Assembly (NCBI GenBank): GCA_002394605.1
Contig: DGUI01000011.1
Coordinates: 1 to 64,000, forward strand
DNA: 64,000 nucleotides
Source: Mageeibacillus sp. UBA4314
Lineage (GTDB): Bacteria; Bacillota; Clostridia; Saccharofermentanales; Saccharofermentanaceae
Reading direction: 5' to 3'
Part shown: positions 1 through 7,372 of the stretch, in pieces
Position numbering within the stretch: position 1 is the stretch's first letter
Layout: every line of letters begins with the position of its first letter
The notes under the pieces: generated by a model
Databases searched by the model: none
What the model was told of the DNA's origin: nothing
What the model saw: only the letters and a program-made list of their open reading frames with translations
Translations under genes and position numbers: made by a program

Positions 1-15
1 TACAATTTTGGTGAA

Positions 16-44
16 TTGAGAAGAGATAGAAATTAGTTTATAAT
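16..44 (+). promoter_or_regulatory. Putative promoter of the acyltransferase gene
   Basis: TTGAGA (16-21), a 17-base spacer and a perfect TATAAT (39-44) lie directly before the gene. The predicted transcription start would be near base 51, next to the ATG at 52, so the mRNA may be leaderless. This is a consensus match only. Confidence 0.45.
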
Positions 45-51
45 GCATTTT

Positions 52-1083
52 ATGGAAAAGCCCGCAAATAAAAGAATCGATTGGATCGACTGTGCCAAAG
101 GTATTGCAATCCTTCTGGTGATATTTGCTCATTCCATACATTATGAATCCACACAGATAATCATACGCGGTATCATATTCTCATTTCACATGCCGTTGTT
201 TTTTATACTGTATGGTCTGACATTCAGATTCTCTGATGATAGTTTATCATTCAGATATAATCTCAAAAAAAGATTCAGACATCTGATCATACCGGCTTTG
301 ATCTGTTTTGTGATCATGACTCTTGTTGATCTCTTATATGAACTTGATTCTCTTAATGTTTCGACTTTTATAAAGGATCACGTTACTGCGCTCCTTTTTA
401 GTCCTGGTGCCGCATTTGATATCGGCAGACTCCACATAGGCTCGATCAGTATGCTGTGGTTCATGTTCGTATTATTCTACGCATCTGTCATAATTGACTT
501 TTTGCACCTGCACCTCCCCAAACAAATATTTGTTCTATTTTGTTCTATTTTGTTCGTTTTGGGTTATTTGGTAATATTCTTCGGTTTTGGACTGCCATTT
601 GCTCTTGAGACCGTATTCCTGATAATTCCTTTCTTATTATTCGGCAGATTCCTTTTGTCCAAGGTAAATGTTGCTGATATAAGGATACTTATCATATCAT
701 TTGTTCTCTGGATCGGTTCCTTTATTGCCATAGTATTTGTTTCCGGTACTTACTTGGAGATTGCCGGAAGGCGTTATCCCTTCTTCCCTGTCTGTCATAT
801 TGCTGCTATCGCTGGAACCGTGTTTGTCTGCTGTATATGTGGCTATTTTGCCAAGCTGGGCAGAGCTGTAAAGCCTTTCGTAGTTCTGGGAAGGTATACA
901 TTATACGTATTTATTGCGCACACATTTGATTATCTCCTGTTTTTCATCTGGGATCTTACTGATAATAACTATCTGATAGGACTGATAAGGATCGTCATGG
1001 ATCTCATGATAGCGTTCATAATATATAAGAGCAGACAATTATTATCGTCTGCTCTTAAGAGATCAAAGACCGTAAGCGAATAG
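52..1083 (+). CDS. Acyltransferase 3 family membrane protein
   Basis: Integral membrane acyltransferase of the acyltransferase-3 (OafA/WecH-like) family, which moves acetyl or similar groups onto cell-surface sugars. The N-terminal stretch KRIDWIDCAKGIAILLV followed by FAHS is the hallmark start of the family and includes its conserved His. About ten hydrophobic segments follow over ~343 residues, the usual length. An upstream ATG at 43 overlaps the apparent -10 box, so I prefer the ATG at 52. No Shine-Dalgarno site is visible before either ATG. The gene converges on metY with one base between the stops. The acceptor substrate cannot be told from sequence, and no polysaccharide genes adjoin it inside the window. 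Confidence 0.8.
   Translation: MEKPANKRIDWIDCAKGIAILLVIFAHSIHYESTQIIIRGIIFSFHMPLFFILYGLTFRFSDDSLSFRYNLKKRFRHLIIPALICFVIMTLVDLLYELDSLNVSTFIKDHVTALLFSPGAAFDIGRLHIGSISMLWFMFVLFYASVIIDFLHLHLPKQIFVLFCSILFVLGYLVIFFGFGLPFALETVFLIIPFLLFGRFLLSKVNVADIRILIISFVLWIGSFIAIVFVSGTYLEIAGRRYPFFPVCHIAAIAGTVFVCCICGYFAKLGRAVKPFVVLGRYTLYVFIAHTFDYLLFFIWDLTDNNYLIGLIRIVMDLMIAFIIYKSRQLLSSALKRSKTVSE
1027..1056 (-). terminator. Probable metY terminator inside the opposing gene
   Basis: A perfect 10-bp inverted repeat (AAGAGCAGAC / GTCTGCTCTT) with a 10-base loop lies about 30 bases downstream of the metY stop, within the 3' end of the convergent acyltransferase gene. On the minus strand it is followed by an AT-rich tail (ATATATTAT) but not a pure U-run, so it is a moderate terminator candidate. 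Confidence 0.5.
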
Positions 1084-1084
1084 A

Positions 1085-2356
1085 TCAGATCTTATCAAGT
1101 GCCTGCTTGATATCTTCTATCAGATCATCTGCATCTTCAAGACCAACAGATAATCTGATCAGATCAGGTGCAACTCCTGCTTCTTTGAGCTGCTCATCCG
1201 TAAGCTGCCTGTGTGTATGGCTTGCAGGATGCAGGAGACATGTCTTGGCATCTGCAACGTGTGTAACGATCGTGATAAGCTTCAATGAATCCATGAACTT
1301 GATGGACTGCTCACGTCCGCCCTTGATACCGAAGCACATTACGCCGCATGAACCCTTGGGCAGATACTTCTGCTGGAGGTCATGATACTTGTCACCTTCG
1401 AGGTCTGAATAGTGTACCCATGCAACCTTGTCATTATTAGCGAGGAACTGGGCGATCTTCTTGGCGTTCTTGCAATGTCTCTCCATACGGACATGAAGAG
1501 ATTCGAGACCGAGGTGTACATAGTAGGCATTCTGCGGAGCCTGGATGGAACCGAAGTCTCTCATCAGCTGAGCTGTTGCCTTAGTAATATAAGCAGCCTT
1601 GCCGAATGCCGTGGCATAAGTCAGGCCGTGATAGGAATCATCAGGTGTTGTAAGTCCGGGGAACTTCTCTGCACTTGCCATCCAGTCGAAATTACCGGAA
1701 TCGATGATAGCGCCGCCGACACTGGAAGCATGACCGTCGATATACTTTGTTGTTGAATGAGTAACGATGTCAACACCGTGCTCGATAGGCCTGCAGTTAA
1801 CGGGCGTTGCGAAAGTATTGTCAACGATAAGCGGGATACCGTTATTATGAGCAAGCTTTGAGAACTTCTCAAAATCAAGTACTGTGCATGTAGGATTGGT
1901 AATAGTCTCGCCAAAGATACACTTGGTGTTAGGTCTGATATACTTCTGGAGTTCTTCCAGCGGCAGATCCTGATCAACAAATGTGCACTCGATGCCCATC
2001 TTCTTCATAGACACGCCGAACAGATTATATGTTCCGCCATAGATAGATGAGGATGAGATGAAATGATCGCCTGCTTCGCAGATATTAAATACTGCAAAGA
2101 AATTAGCGGCCTGACCGGAGGATGTGAGCATGGCTGCAAATCCGCCTTCCATCTCGCAGAGCTGTCCTGCAACAAGATCGTTCGTGGGATTCTGGAGCCT
2201 TGTATAGAAATAACCTGACTTCTCAAGATCAAAGAGCATACCCATCTCTTCTGAGGTGGAATACTTCCATGTTGTACTCTGATAGATCGGGATCTGTCTT
2301 GGTTCACCATTACCGGGGTTGTAACCGCCCTGTACGCATTTTGTGTCGATATTCAT
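1085..2356 (-). CDS. metY: O-acetylhomoserine sulfhydrylase (MetY-type Cys/Met PLP enzyme)
   Basis: Pyridoxal-phosphate enzyme of the Cys/Met metabolism family that makes homocysteine from O-acetylhomoserine and sulfide. The PLP lysine sits in THSTTKYIDGH (about residue 204), after the conserved VDNTFATP segment, and the ~423-residue length fits MetY rather than the ~380-residue cystathionine synthases. The open frame extends to a GTG at 2368, but that codon lies one base from the AAAGG site, whereas the ATG at 2356 is 11-13 bases from it, so I chose the ATG. A promoter is visible just upstream. The gene is separate from the tldE gene behind it. I see no SAM or T-box riboswitch in the very short leader. 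Confidence 0.9.
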   Translation of the reverse strand: MNIDTKCVQGGYNPGNGEPRQIPIYQSTTWKYSTSEEMGMLFDLEKSGYFYTRLQNPTNDLVAGQLCEMEGGFAAMLTSSGQAANFFAVFNICEAGDHFISSSSIYGGTYNLFGVSMKKMGIECTFVDQDLPLEELQKYIRPNTKCIFGETITNPTCTVLDFEKFSKLAHNNGIPLIVDNTFATPVNCRPIEHGVDIVTHSTTKYIDGHASSVGGAIIDSGNFDWMASAEKFPGLTTPDDSYHGLTYATAFGKAAYITKATAQLMRDFGSIQAPQNAYYVHLGLESLHVRMERHCKNAKKIAQFLANNDKVAWVHYSDLEGDKYHDLQQKYLPKGSCGVMCFGIKGGREQSIKFMDSLKLITIVTHVADAKTCLLHPASHTHRQLTDEQLKEAGVAPDLIRLSVGLEDADDLIEDIKQALDKI

Positions 2357-2391
2357 TGATATAGCCACACCTTTCTACTTAAACTTATATT

Positions 2392-2397
2392 ATTATA
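2392..2397 (-). promoter_or_regulatory. -10 box of a putative metY promoter
   Basis: A perfect TATAAT on the minus strand lies 36 bases upstream of the chosen ATG. A weak TTGCAG stands 16 bases further upstream inside the end of tldE. This suggests metY has its own promoter although it follows tldE closely. Confidence 0.4.
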
Positions 2398-2399
2398 AT

Positions 2400-3752
2400 T
2401 TATTTCTCTTCTCCTGCAATACTCATGTCAGAGATGATAACCGAAGGACAGAAAAACTCTCCTCTGGTACCGGGAACATTGACTACATCATTACCGAATT
2501 CCCTGATCTTAAGCATAAGGTCATAGAAGTTGCCGGAGATCGTTATCTGCTCAACGGGACGTCCCCTCTTCCCTCCCGTTATGACAAAGCCTTCACAAAG
2601 AAGTGAGAAATCTCCGCTTATCGCATTAACTCCTGCATGAAGACCTGAGACCTCGGTTATGATAAGTCCTTCCCCGACTTCGCCGAGGAGCCCGGCAAAA
2701 CTCTTATTTCCCGGAGTAACAACTATGTTAGACACACCGATGCCGCCTCTGAAACCGTTACCGGTAGACTTAATGTTCTCCTTATTTGCAGTCTTAAGGT
2801 TATAGAGCGCAGTCTTAAAGACTCCCTTGTCTATGATTGCCTTATCATAAGTAAGTACGCCCTCAGTATCAAAAGGGATCTTCGTTAAGGCTTTCTCATA
2901 CATGGGGATCTCTTCCAAGGTAAATACATCAGATGCGATCCTTGTACCGGTCTTGCCGGCAAGTAAGGAAAGACCCTTCTGCATCGTATAAGAAGAGAAA
3001 TTGCTGAAGAAAGCCTTGAACAGTGACACAAAAGCCTCGTTCTTAAACACGCAGTCATATGATCCTGACTTAACTGATGATGCACCGAACTTTGTGATCA
3101 GATTATCCTTAACCTCAGAGACAAAATCTTCAAGCACGAAATCATCGATATCCTTGCCGATCCAGTAATGGCCGCCGCTCTTTACTTCCCCGTCACGCTC
3201 GGCTCTTGCTCCTGCAAACAAAGAGATACCGTCTTCATCTGTATATGCGTTTAATCCCTTTGTGTTCATCATCATCGCAGGTCCTCTCTCGCAAGCGATC
3301 GTCAGATAATCGACCTGCTTGACTGACGGATCGATGTCAAGGATGGCCCGCTCGATCTGAAGACCTAAAGCCTTAAACCTGTCGTAAGTATTCTTCTCAT
3401 ATGCTTCACTCATCTGAGAATAATAGAGATCCTTGTGATCAGGATCACAGTAGATAAAATCAGGATCCTCGTCATCTAATACATCACAATTCTCCATTGC
3501 GCCGCTCAAAAGGTATTCGACAGTATTATCATCAAGGATGTTCGTTGAACACGTTCCCATCTGGCCATTCTTAAGCCCCCTGAACGTGATCCCTGAATCC
3601 CTGCAGTTCTCATATGAAGAAACTTCGCCATTCAGGATATCGATACTGACGGATTCGTGATCCGCATAACTGACGCAGGCATCCTCAAAACCATAGTCTC
3701 TGGCCCTGTCTATCAATTCCTTGAGAATGATCCTAACTTCATCGATATTCAT
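2400..3752 (-). CDS. pmbA: TldE/PmbA-like metalloprotease subunit
   Basis: Member of the TldD/PmbA (TldE) family, the non-catalytic partner of the TldD zinc protease. TldD/TldE heterodimers degrade unfolded peptides and in some bacteria mature modified peptides such as microcin B17. The protein has the family N-terminus (FEDACVSYADHESVSIDILN) and the C-terminal GGIGVSNIVV and EGLIITEVSGLHAG blocks. It has no HExxxH, as expected for TldE. The frame is open to 3872, but the ATG at 3752 follows GGGAGGAG with seven bases between and gives the normal 450-residue length. It starts 4 bases after the tldD stop, so the two are translated as a pair. Confidence 0.88.
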   Translation of the reverse strand: MNIDEVRIILKELIDRARDYGFEDACVSYADHESVSIDILNGEVSSYENCRDSGITFRGLKNGQMGTCSTNILDDNTVEYLLSGAMENCDVLDDEDPDFIYCDPDHKDLYYSQMSEAYEKNTYDRFKALGLQIERAILDIDPSVKQVDYLTIACERGPAMMMNTKGLNAYTDEDGISLFAGARAERDGEVKSGGHYWIGKDIDDFVLEDFVSEVKDNLITKFGASSVKSGSYDCVFKNEAFVSLFKAFFSNFSSYTMQKGLSLLAGKTGTRIASDVFTLEEIPMYEKALTKIPFDTEGVLTYDKAIIDKGVFKTALYNLKTANKENIKSTGNGFRGGIGVSNIVVTPGNKSFAGLLGEVGEGLIITEVSGLHAGVNAISGDFSLLCEGFVITGGKRGRPVEQITISGNFYDLMLKIREFGNDVVNVPGTRGEFFCPSVIISDMSIAGEEK

Positions 3753-3756
3753 AAGA

Positions 3757-5142
3757 TCACTCCTCCCTTCCGCCGACAAGGATCGATGACACTCTGATCG
3801 TCGGCTGTCCGACAGTAACGGGAACACCACCTGAGACTGATCCGCACATTCCGGCAGATAGTTCAAGGTCATTTCCGACCATGTCGATATTCATAAGGAC
3901 TTCTGGTCCTTTTCCGATAAGGGTAGCGCCTCTTACCGGTTCGGCGATCTTGCCGCCTCTGATCATATACGCTTCATTCACGGCGAAATTGAACTCGCCG
4001 GTAGCAGTATCAACAGAACCGCCGCCCATCTGAGTACAGTAGATACCGTTATCAGTAGCAGCGATGATCTCTTCAGGCGTGGAGCTGCCATTGTCGATAT
4101 AAGTATTGCTCATCCTCGAAGTCGGGGCAAATGTATAATCCTCTCTCCTGGCACATCCTGTTACAGGCATGTTCATACGCCTCGAGCCGAGTTCATCAAC
4201 AAGATAATTCTTAAGGATGCCGTTCTCGATGAGCAGCAGGTCAGAAGATTCATTTCCTTCATCGTCAGTATAATAAGAACCCCATTCGCCTTCGATGCGC
4301 GCATTGTCCCTTGCCGTAACTACAGAAGAAGCGATCTGCTTGCCCATCATTCCGGTAAAGCAGGAATTACCGATACCTACGGAAGTGGCCTCAAGCGCAT
4401 GACCGCAAGCTTCATGGAATATAACTCCGCCAAAACCGTTGCTTAATATGACGGGCATCTTGCCGGAAGGCGCATATCCGGCATTGACCATCCTGATGGC
4501 TGTATCACAACACTCCCGGATCTTATCGATAACAGGATATTCATTGACGAACTCATACCCTCTCAGAGTACCGGGTGCAACTCTGCCGGTCTGCTTCTCA
4601 TTGCCTTTTGTCGCGATGGCTTCCATCGTCAGCCTGATGCGCTTCTTGGTCTCTTCTTTGTTGATGCCGCGCGAATTCACGACGCGGATAGTTTTGGAAG
4701 AAGCTGAATAACTCCCTGTGACCTGTGTGATCAGAGGATCATAGGACAGTGCGAAGTCAGCTGCCTGACGAAGGATCTGAACAGTATCGGACTTGGATAC
4801 AGTCTCAGGATCGGTGATGATCTTACCGGGCGAAGTGATACACAGTTTACTAAGCTCACGGCACCTGATGAGATCGTTGCCTGACAATGCAGAAGAAGCC
4901 TGTCTTGCCATATGGATCAGGCCTTCGCGGTCAAGATCGTTTGAATAAACATAAACACAGTTCGTACCGGACATGATCCTTATTCCGATACCGGCATCCC
5001 TTCCTGTTCCGGCCTTAATAACCTTACCGTTAAGAAGGTTTACGCCTCTGGATGACTCTTCTTCAAGATAAACCTCTGCAAAGTCTGCTTTGTTGGATAA
5101 TGCTGCATCAATGATAGCAAGGATATCATTATCATTTAACAT
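3757..5142 (-). CDS. tldD: TldD zinc metalloprotease
   Basis: Catalytic subunit of the TldD/TldE protease. The zinc motif HEACGH is at residues 243-248, preceded by NGFGGVIF, and the C-terminus carries the usual SAGMCGSVSGGVPVTVGQPTIRV block. Length 461 is typical. It starts 3 bases after the stop of the upstream glycosidase gene and its GGAGG lies inside that gene's last codons, so it is probably read from the same transcript as the PyrE-like and GH13 genes. No short precursor-peptide gene or RiPP enzyme is visible nearby, so its role here may be general peptide turnover. Confidence 0.92.
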   Translation of the reverse strand: MLNDNDILAIIDAALSNKADFAEVYLEEESSRGVNLLNGKVIKAGTGRDAGIGIRIMSGTNCVYVYSNDLDREGLIHMARQASSALSGNDLIRCRELSKLCITSPGKIITDPETVSKSDTVQILRQAADFALSYDPLITQVTGSYSASSKTIRVVNSRGINKEETKKRIRLTMEAIATKGNEKQTGRVAPGTLRGYEFVNEYPVIDKIRECCDTAIRMVNAGYAPSGKMPVILSNGFGGVIFHEACGHALEATSVGIGNSCFTGMMGKQIASSVVTARDNARIEGEWGSYYTDDEGNESSDLLLIENGILKNYLVDELGSRRMNMPVTGCARREDYTFAPTSRMSNTYIDNGSSTPEEIIAATDNGIYCTQMGGGSVDTATGEFNFAVNEAYMIRGGKIAEPVRGATLIGKGPEVLMNIDMVGNDLELSAGMCGSVSGGVPVTVGQPTIRVSSILVGGREE

Positions 5143-5145
5143 ATA

Positions 5146-6450
5146 TCACTCGCACCTCCAGAAATGTACTGAATAAGGTTCGAGCAGTGAACCTCCGCCA
5201 AAATCATGAAGATCTCCCGTAATAAGATCAGTCGCTCTTCCGCATCCTGCATCGAAATGAGCAGTGTATTCATTGCTGTCCGCATTGATCGCCACGAGCA
5301 CCCTCTCTCCTTCAAAAGAACGCTCAAAGATGAGCTGTTTGGGCTGAATGACGATGTTGCGGTATGATCCGTAGTTCAATGATTTGGACCCTGTCTTTGC
5401 CTTGGCCAGTTCAGAGATAAAATCAGTAAGATCATTCCATTCAGGCTTATCTATTGCAGGCCTTAAAGCTTCATCACCCCATGACTTCTCTCCTTCAATC
5501 CCCCACTCACTTCCGTAATAGATGGAAGGTACACCGGGCATACCGAAGACAAGACCGTAGATCGGCTTTATATGTCCCTTATCATTAAGGATCGAGTATA
5601 CTCTTGATACATCATGGTTGTCTGCAAAAGACAGCAGATGCTTACCGGTATAAAGGCACCACGGTTCGTGAGAGAACTGTCTGTTGAGAGAATGAGCGAT
5701 CTCGAACATGTTGCCGCTGTTAAAACTCGAATGAAGACCTTTGTAACACTCGTAATTAGTTACACTGTGGCAGGCTTCATCATTCATCCACCTGTTATAG
5801 TCGCCGTGCAGTGTCTCACCGAGAAGCACAAAGTCCTCCTTGACCTGTCCGGCATACCATCTCAGAGCCTTAAGGAAATCAGCATCAAGACAGTAGGCAA
5901 CATCAAGGCGCAGACCGTCGATATCATACTCAGCAGTCCAGTTCTTCATTACCTGATAGATATGATCCCTTACATCACCGTTCCAGGTATTGAGCTTTAC
6001 CAGCTCGTAATGGCCTTCCCAGCCTTCATACCAGAAACCGTCATTATAATTGGAATTCCCGTCGAAAGAGATCTTGAACCAGTCCTTATATTGAGAATCC
6101 CACTTCTTTGCGATCACATCCTGAAAAGCCCAGAAACCGCGTCCAACGTGATTAAAGACACCGTCGAACATGATCTTAAGGCCTTCATCCTTAAGGGCCT
6201 TGCAGACCTTTTTGAGATCATCGTTGGTTCCCAGTCTCGGATCGACAGTCAGGAAATCCTTTGTGTCGTAACCGTGATAATCACTGGCGCACAGAGGATT
6301 AAACAACACACAGGTTGCACCAAGCTTCTTGATGTGCGGAATCATATCCAGCACTTTAAGTATCTTATGCTCTTCAGGAGTCCCTCCTTTGAGCGCGTCA
6401 CAAAGACCCAGAGGATATATCTGGTAAATTACTGATTCATCATACCACAT
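5146..6450 (-). CDS. GH13 alpha-amylase family glycosidase
   Basis: Cytoplasmic glycoside hydrolase family 13 enzyme with a (beta/alpha)8 barrel acting on alpha-glucans or maltooligosaccharides. The four GH13 regions are present: DGVFNHVG (96-103), GLRLDVAYC with nucleophile Asp183, LLGETLHG with acid/base Glu212, and FADNHDVSR with Asp280. There is no signal peptide. At 434 residues it is short for the family: it starts at the barrel without the N-terminal domain of neopullulanases and has only a small C-terminal beta domain. The product pattern (alpha-amylase, oligo-glucosidase or cyclodextrinase) cannot be decided from sequence. It lies 12 bases downstream of the PyrE-like gene. Confidence 0.88.
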   Translation of the reverse strand: MWYDESVIYQIYPLGLCDALKGGTPEEHKILKVLDMIPHIKKLGATCVLFNPLCASDYHGYDTKDFLTVDPRLGTNDDLKKVCKALKDEGLKIMFDGVFNHVGRGFWAFQDVIAKKWDSQYKDWFKISFDGNSNYNDGFWYEGWEGHYELVKLNTWNGDVRDHIYQVMKNWTAEYDIDGLRLDVAYCLDADFLKALRWYAGQVKEDFVLLGETLHGDYNRWMNDEACHSVTNYECYKGLHSSFNSGNMFEIAHSLNRQFSHEPWCLYTGKHLLSFADNHDVSRVYSILNDKGHIKPIYGLVFGMPGVPSIYYGSEWGIEGEKSWGDEALRPAIDKPEWNDLTDFISELAKAKTGSKSLNYGSYRNIVIQPKQLIFERSFEGERVLVAINADSNEYTAHFDAGCGRATDLITGDLHDFGGGSLLEPYSVHFWRCE

Positions 6451-6462
6451 TTAGATAACCTG

Positions 6463-7311
6463 TCAGCAGAAGCCTTTGGATATGGCGAGTTCTGCCCTTT
6501 CTTTATTCTTACCGCCTAATGCGATCTGTTCTTCTATAAACTTGGGATGAGAAGCGATGAAATCCTTCATGTACTTGTCAGGATCCGCAAGGAAGCTCAT
6601 GACAAGATCATACTGTGCCTGATCGATGATCCCGTTCCTCAAAGCCTCATTGAAGAGTTCATCGTCGATACCGACCAAAGTATCCATGCTGATGCCAAGC
6701 TTCTTAAGTGTCTCCTCACCGCCCTGATGTCTGTCAACAACAGCAAGAGTATTAACGATCTTAACTTCCTGGACTTTGAGCACGGGAACCCATGCACGCT
6801 CATAGCTTGATGCTTCAGTAATGAGATCAGCTATGTGAAGTGTTGTCTTGCCCTTAAGGACAACATCACTGGCATTGATCATCTCAGAGTAATCGGAGGT
6901 GCTGTAAACTGATGTAAGATCCTTATAGATCGTCAGATGAGCTTTGCCCATGAGATAAGCGGGAACCATCGAGAAGATAAAATCCCTTCTCTCACCGCCT
7001 GATACGATATCAAAATCAAATTTTTTTGCTGCTTCGACAATGGAATCGATAACATTCTTATATGTCGGTGATACGTGATACAGACCATAAAGAACGCCGA
7101 AGATCTGCTTAGGTGCAGTAAGCTTATCTGCCTTGATCGAATCTTCGATATGCTTCAATACGCCTGAAGCTATGACTTCATCGTGAAGGAGAAAATGAGT
7201 ATTGATATAAAAAGGTCCCAATTTGCCGGAAGTATACCAGAACGGGGTCTGTGCCGGTGCTACCTTCACTGCATCTGTCATAAAAAGATCTGTGATTATC
7301 TGATTTGTCAT
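6463..7311 (-). CDS. Orotate phosphoribosyltransferase-like protein
   Basis: Resembles the long (~280 residue) orotate phosphoribosyltransferase-like proteins of Clostridia. The sequence shows FWYTSGKLGPFYINTH near the N-terminus, GGERRDFIFSMVPA in the middle, and TTLHIADLITEASSY where the PRPP-binding loop should be. The PRPP motif is degenerate compared with canonical PyrE (VVDDLITTG), and the protein is about 70 residues longer than classical PyrE. It lies just beyond the pyr operon, which contains every other step from aspartate carbamoyltransferase to UMP but no classical pyrE, so it is the obvious candidate for that step. It has its own promoter and a GGGGAG ribosome site. Family assignment is good; the reaction is inferred. 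Confidence 0.75.
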   Translation of the reverse strand: MTNQIITDLFMTDAVKVAPAQTPFWYTSGKLGPFYINTHFLLHDEVIASGVLKHIEDSIKADKLTAPKQIFGVLYGLYHVSPTYKNVIDSIVEAAKKFDFDIVSGGERRDFIFSMVPAYLMGKAHLTIYKDLTSVYSTSDYSEMINASDVVLKGKTTLHIADLITEASSYERAWVPVLKVQEVKIVNTLAVVDRHQGGEETLKKLGISMDTLVGIDDELFNEALRNGIIDQAQYDLVMSFLADPDKYMKDFIASHPKFIEEQIALGGKNKERAELAISKGFC

Positions 7312-7342
7312 AGTTATCTCCCCTGAAAAATATTTCTTAGTT

Positions 7343-7351
7343 ATTATAACA
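7343..7351 (-). promoter_or_regulatory. Extended -10 promoter of the PyrE-like gene
   Basis: TGTTATAAT on the minus strand (TG-n-TATAAT) lies 32 bases upstream of the start. No convincing -35 box is visible, which is usual for extended -10 promoters. There is no PyrR hairpin here. Confidence 0.45.
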
Positions 7352-7372
7352 TTTTAACAGGGCATATTTATA

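Noticed and set aside
2343..2400. SAM or T-box riboswitch before metY
   Set aside because: The space between the putative promoter and the start is under 40 bases, too short for either.
5614..6435. 273-codon plus-strand open frame opposite the GH13 gene
   Set aside because: No ribosome site and no recognisable domain, while the minus frame carries all four GH13 motifs.
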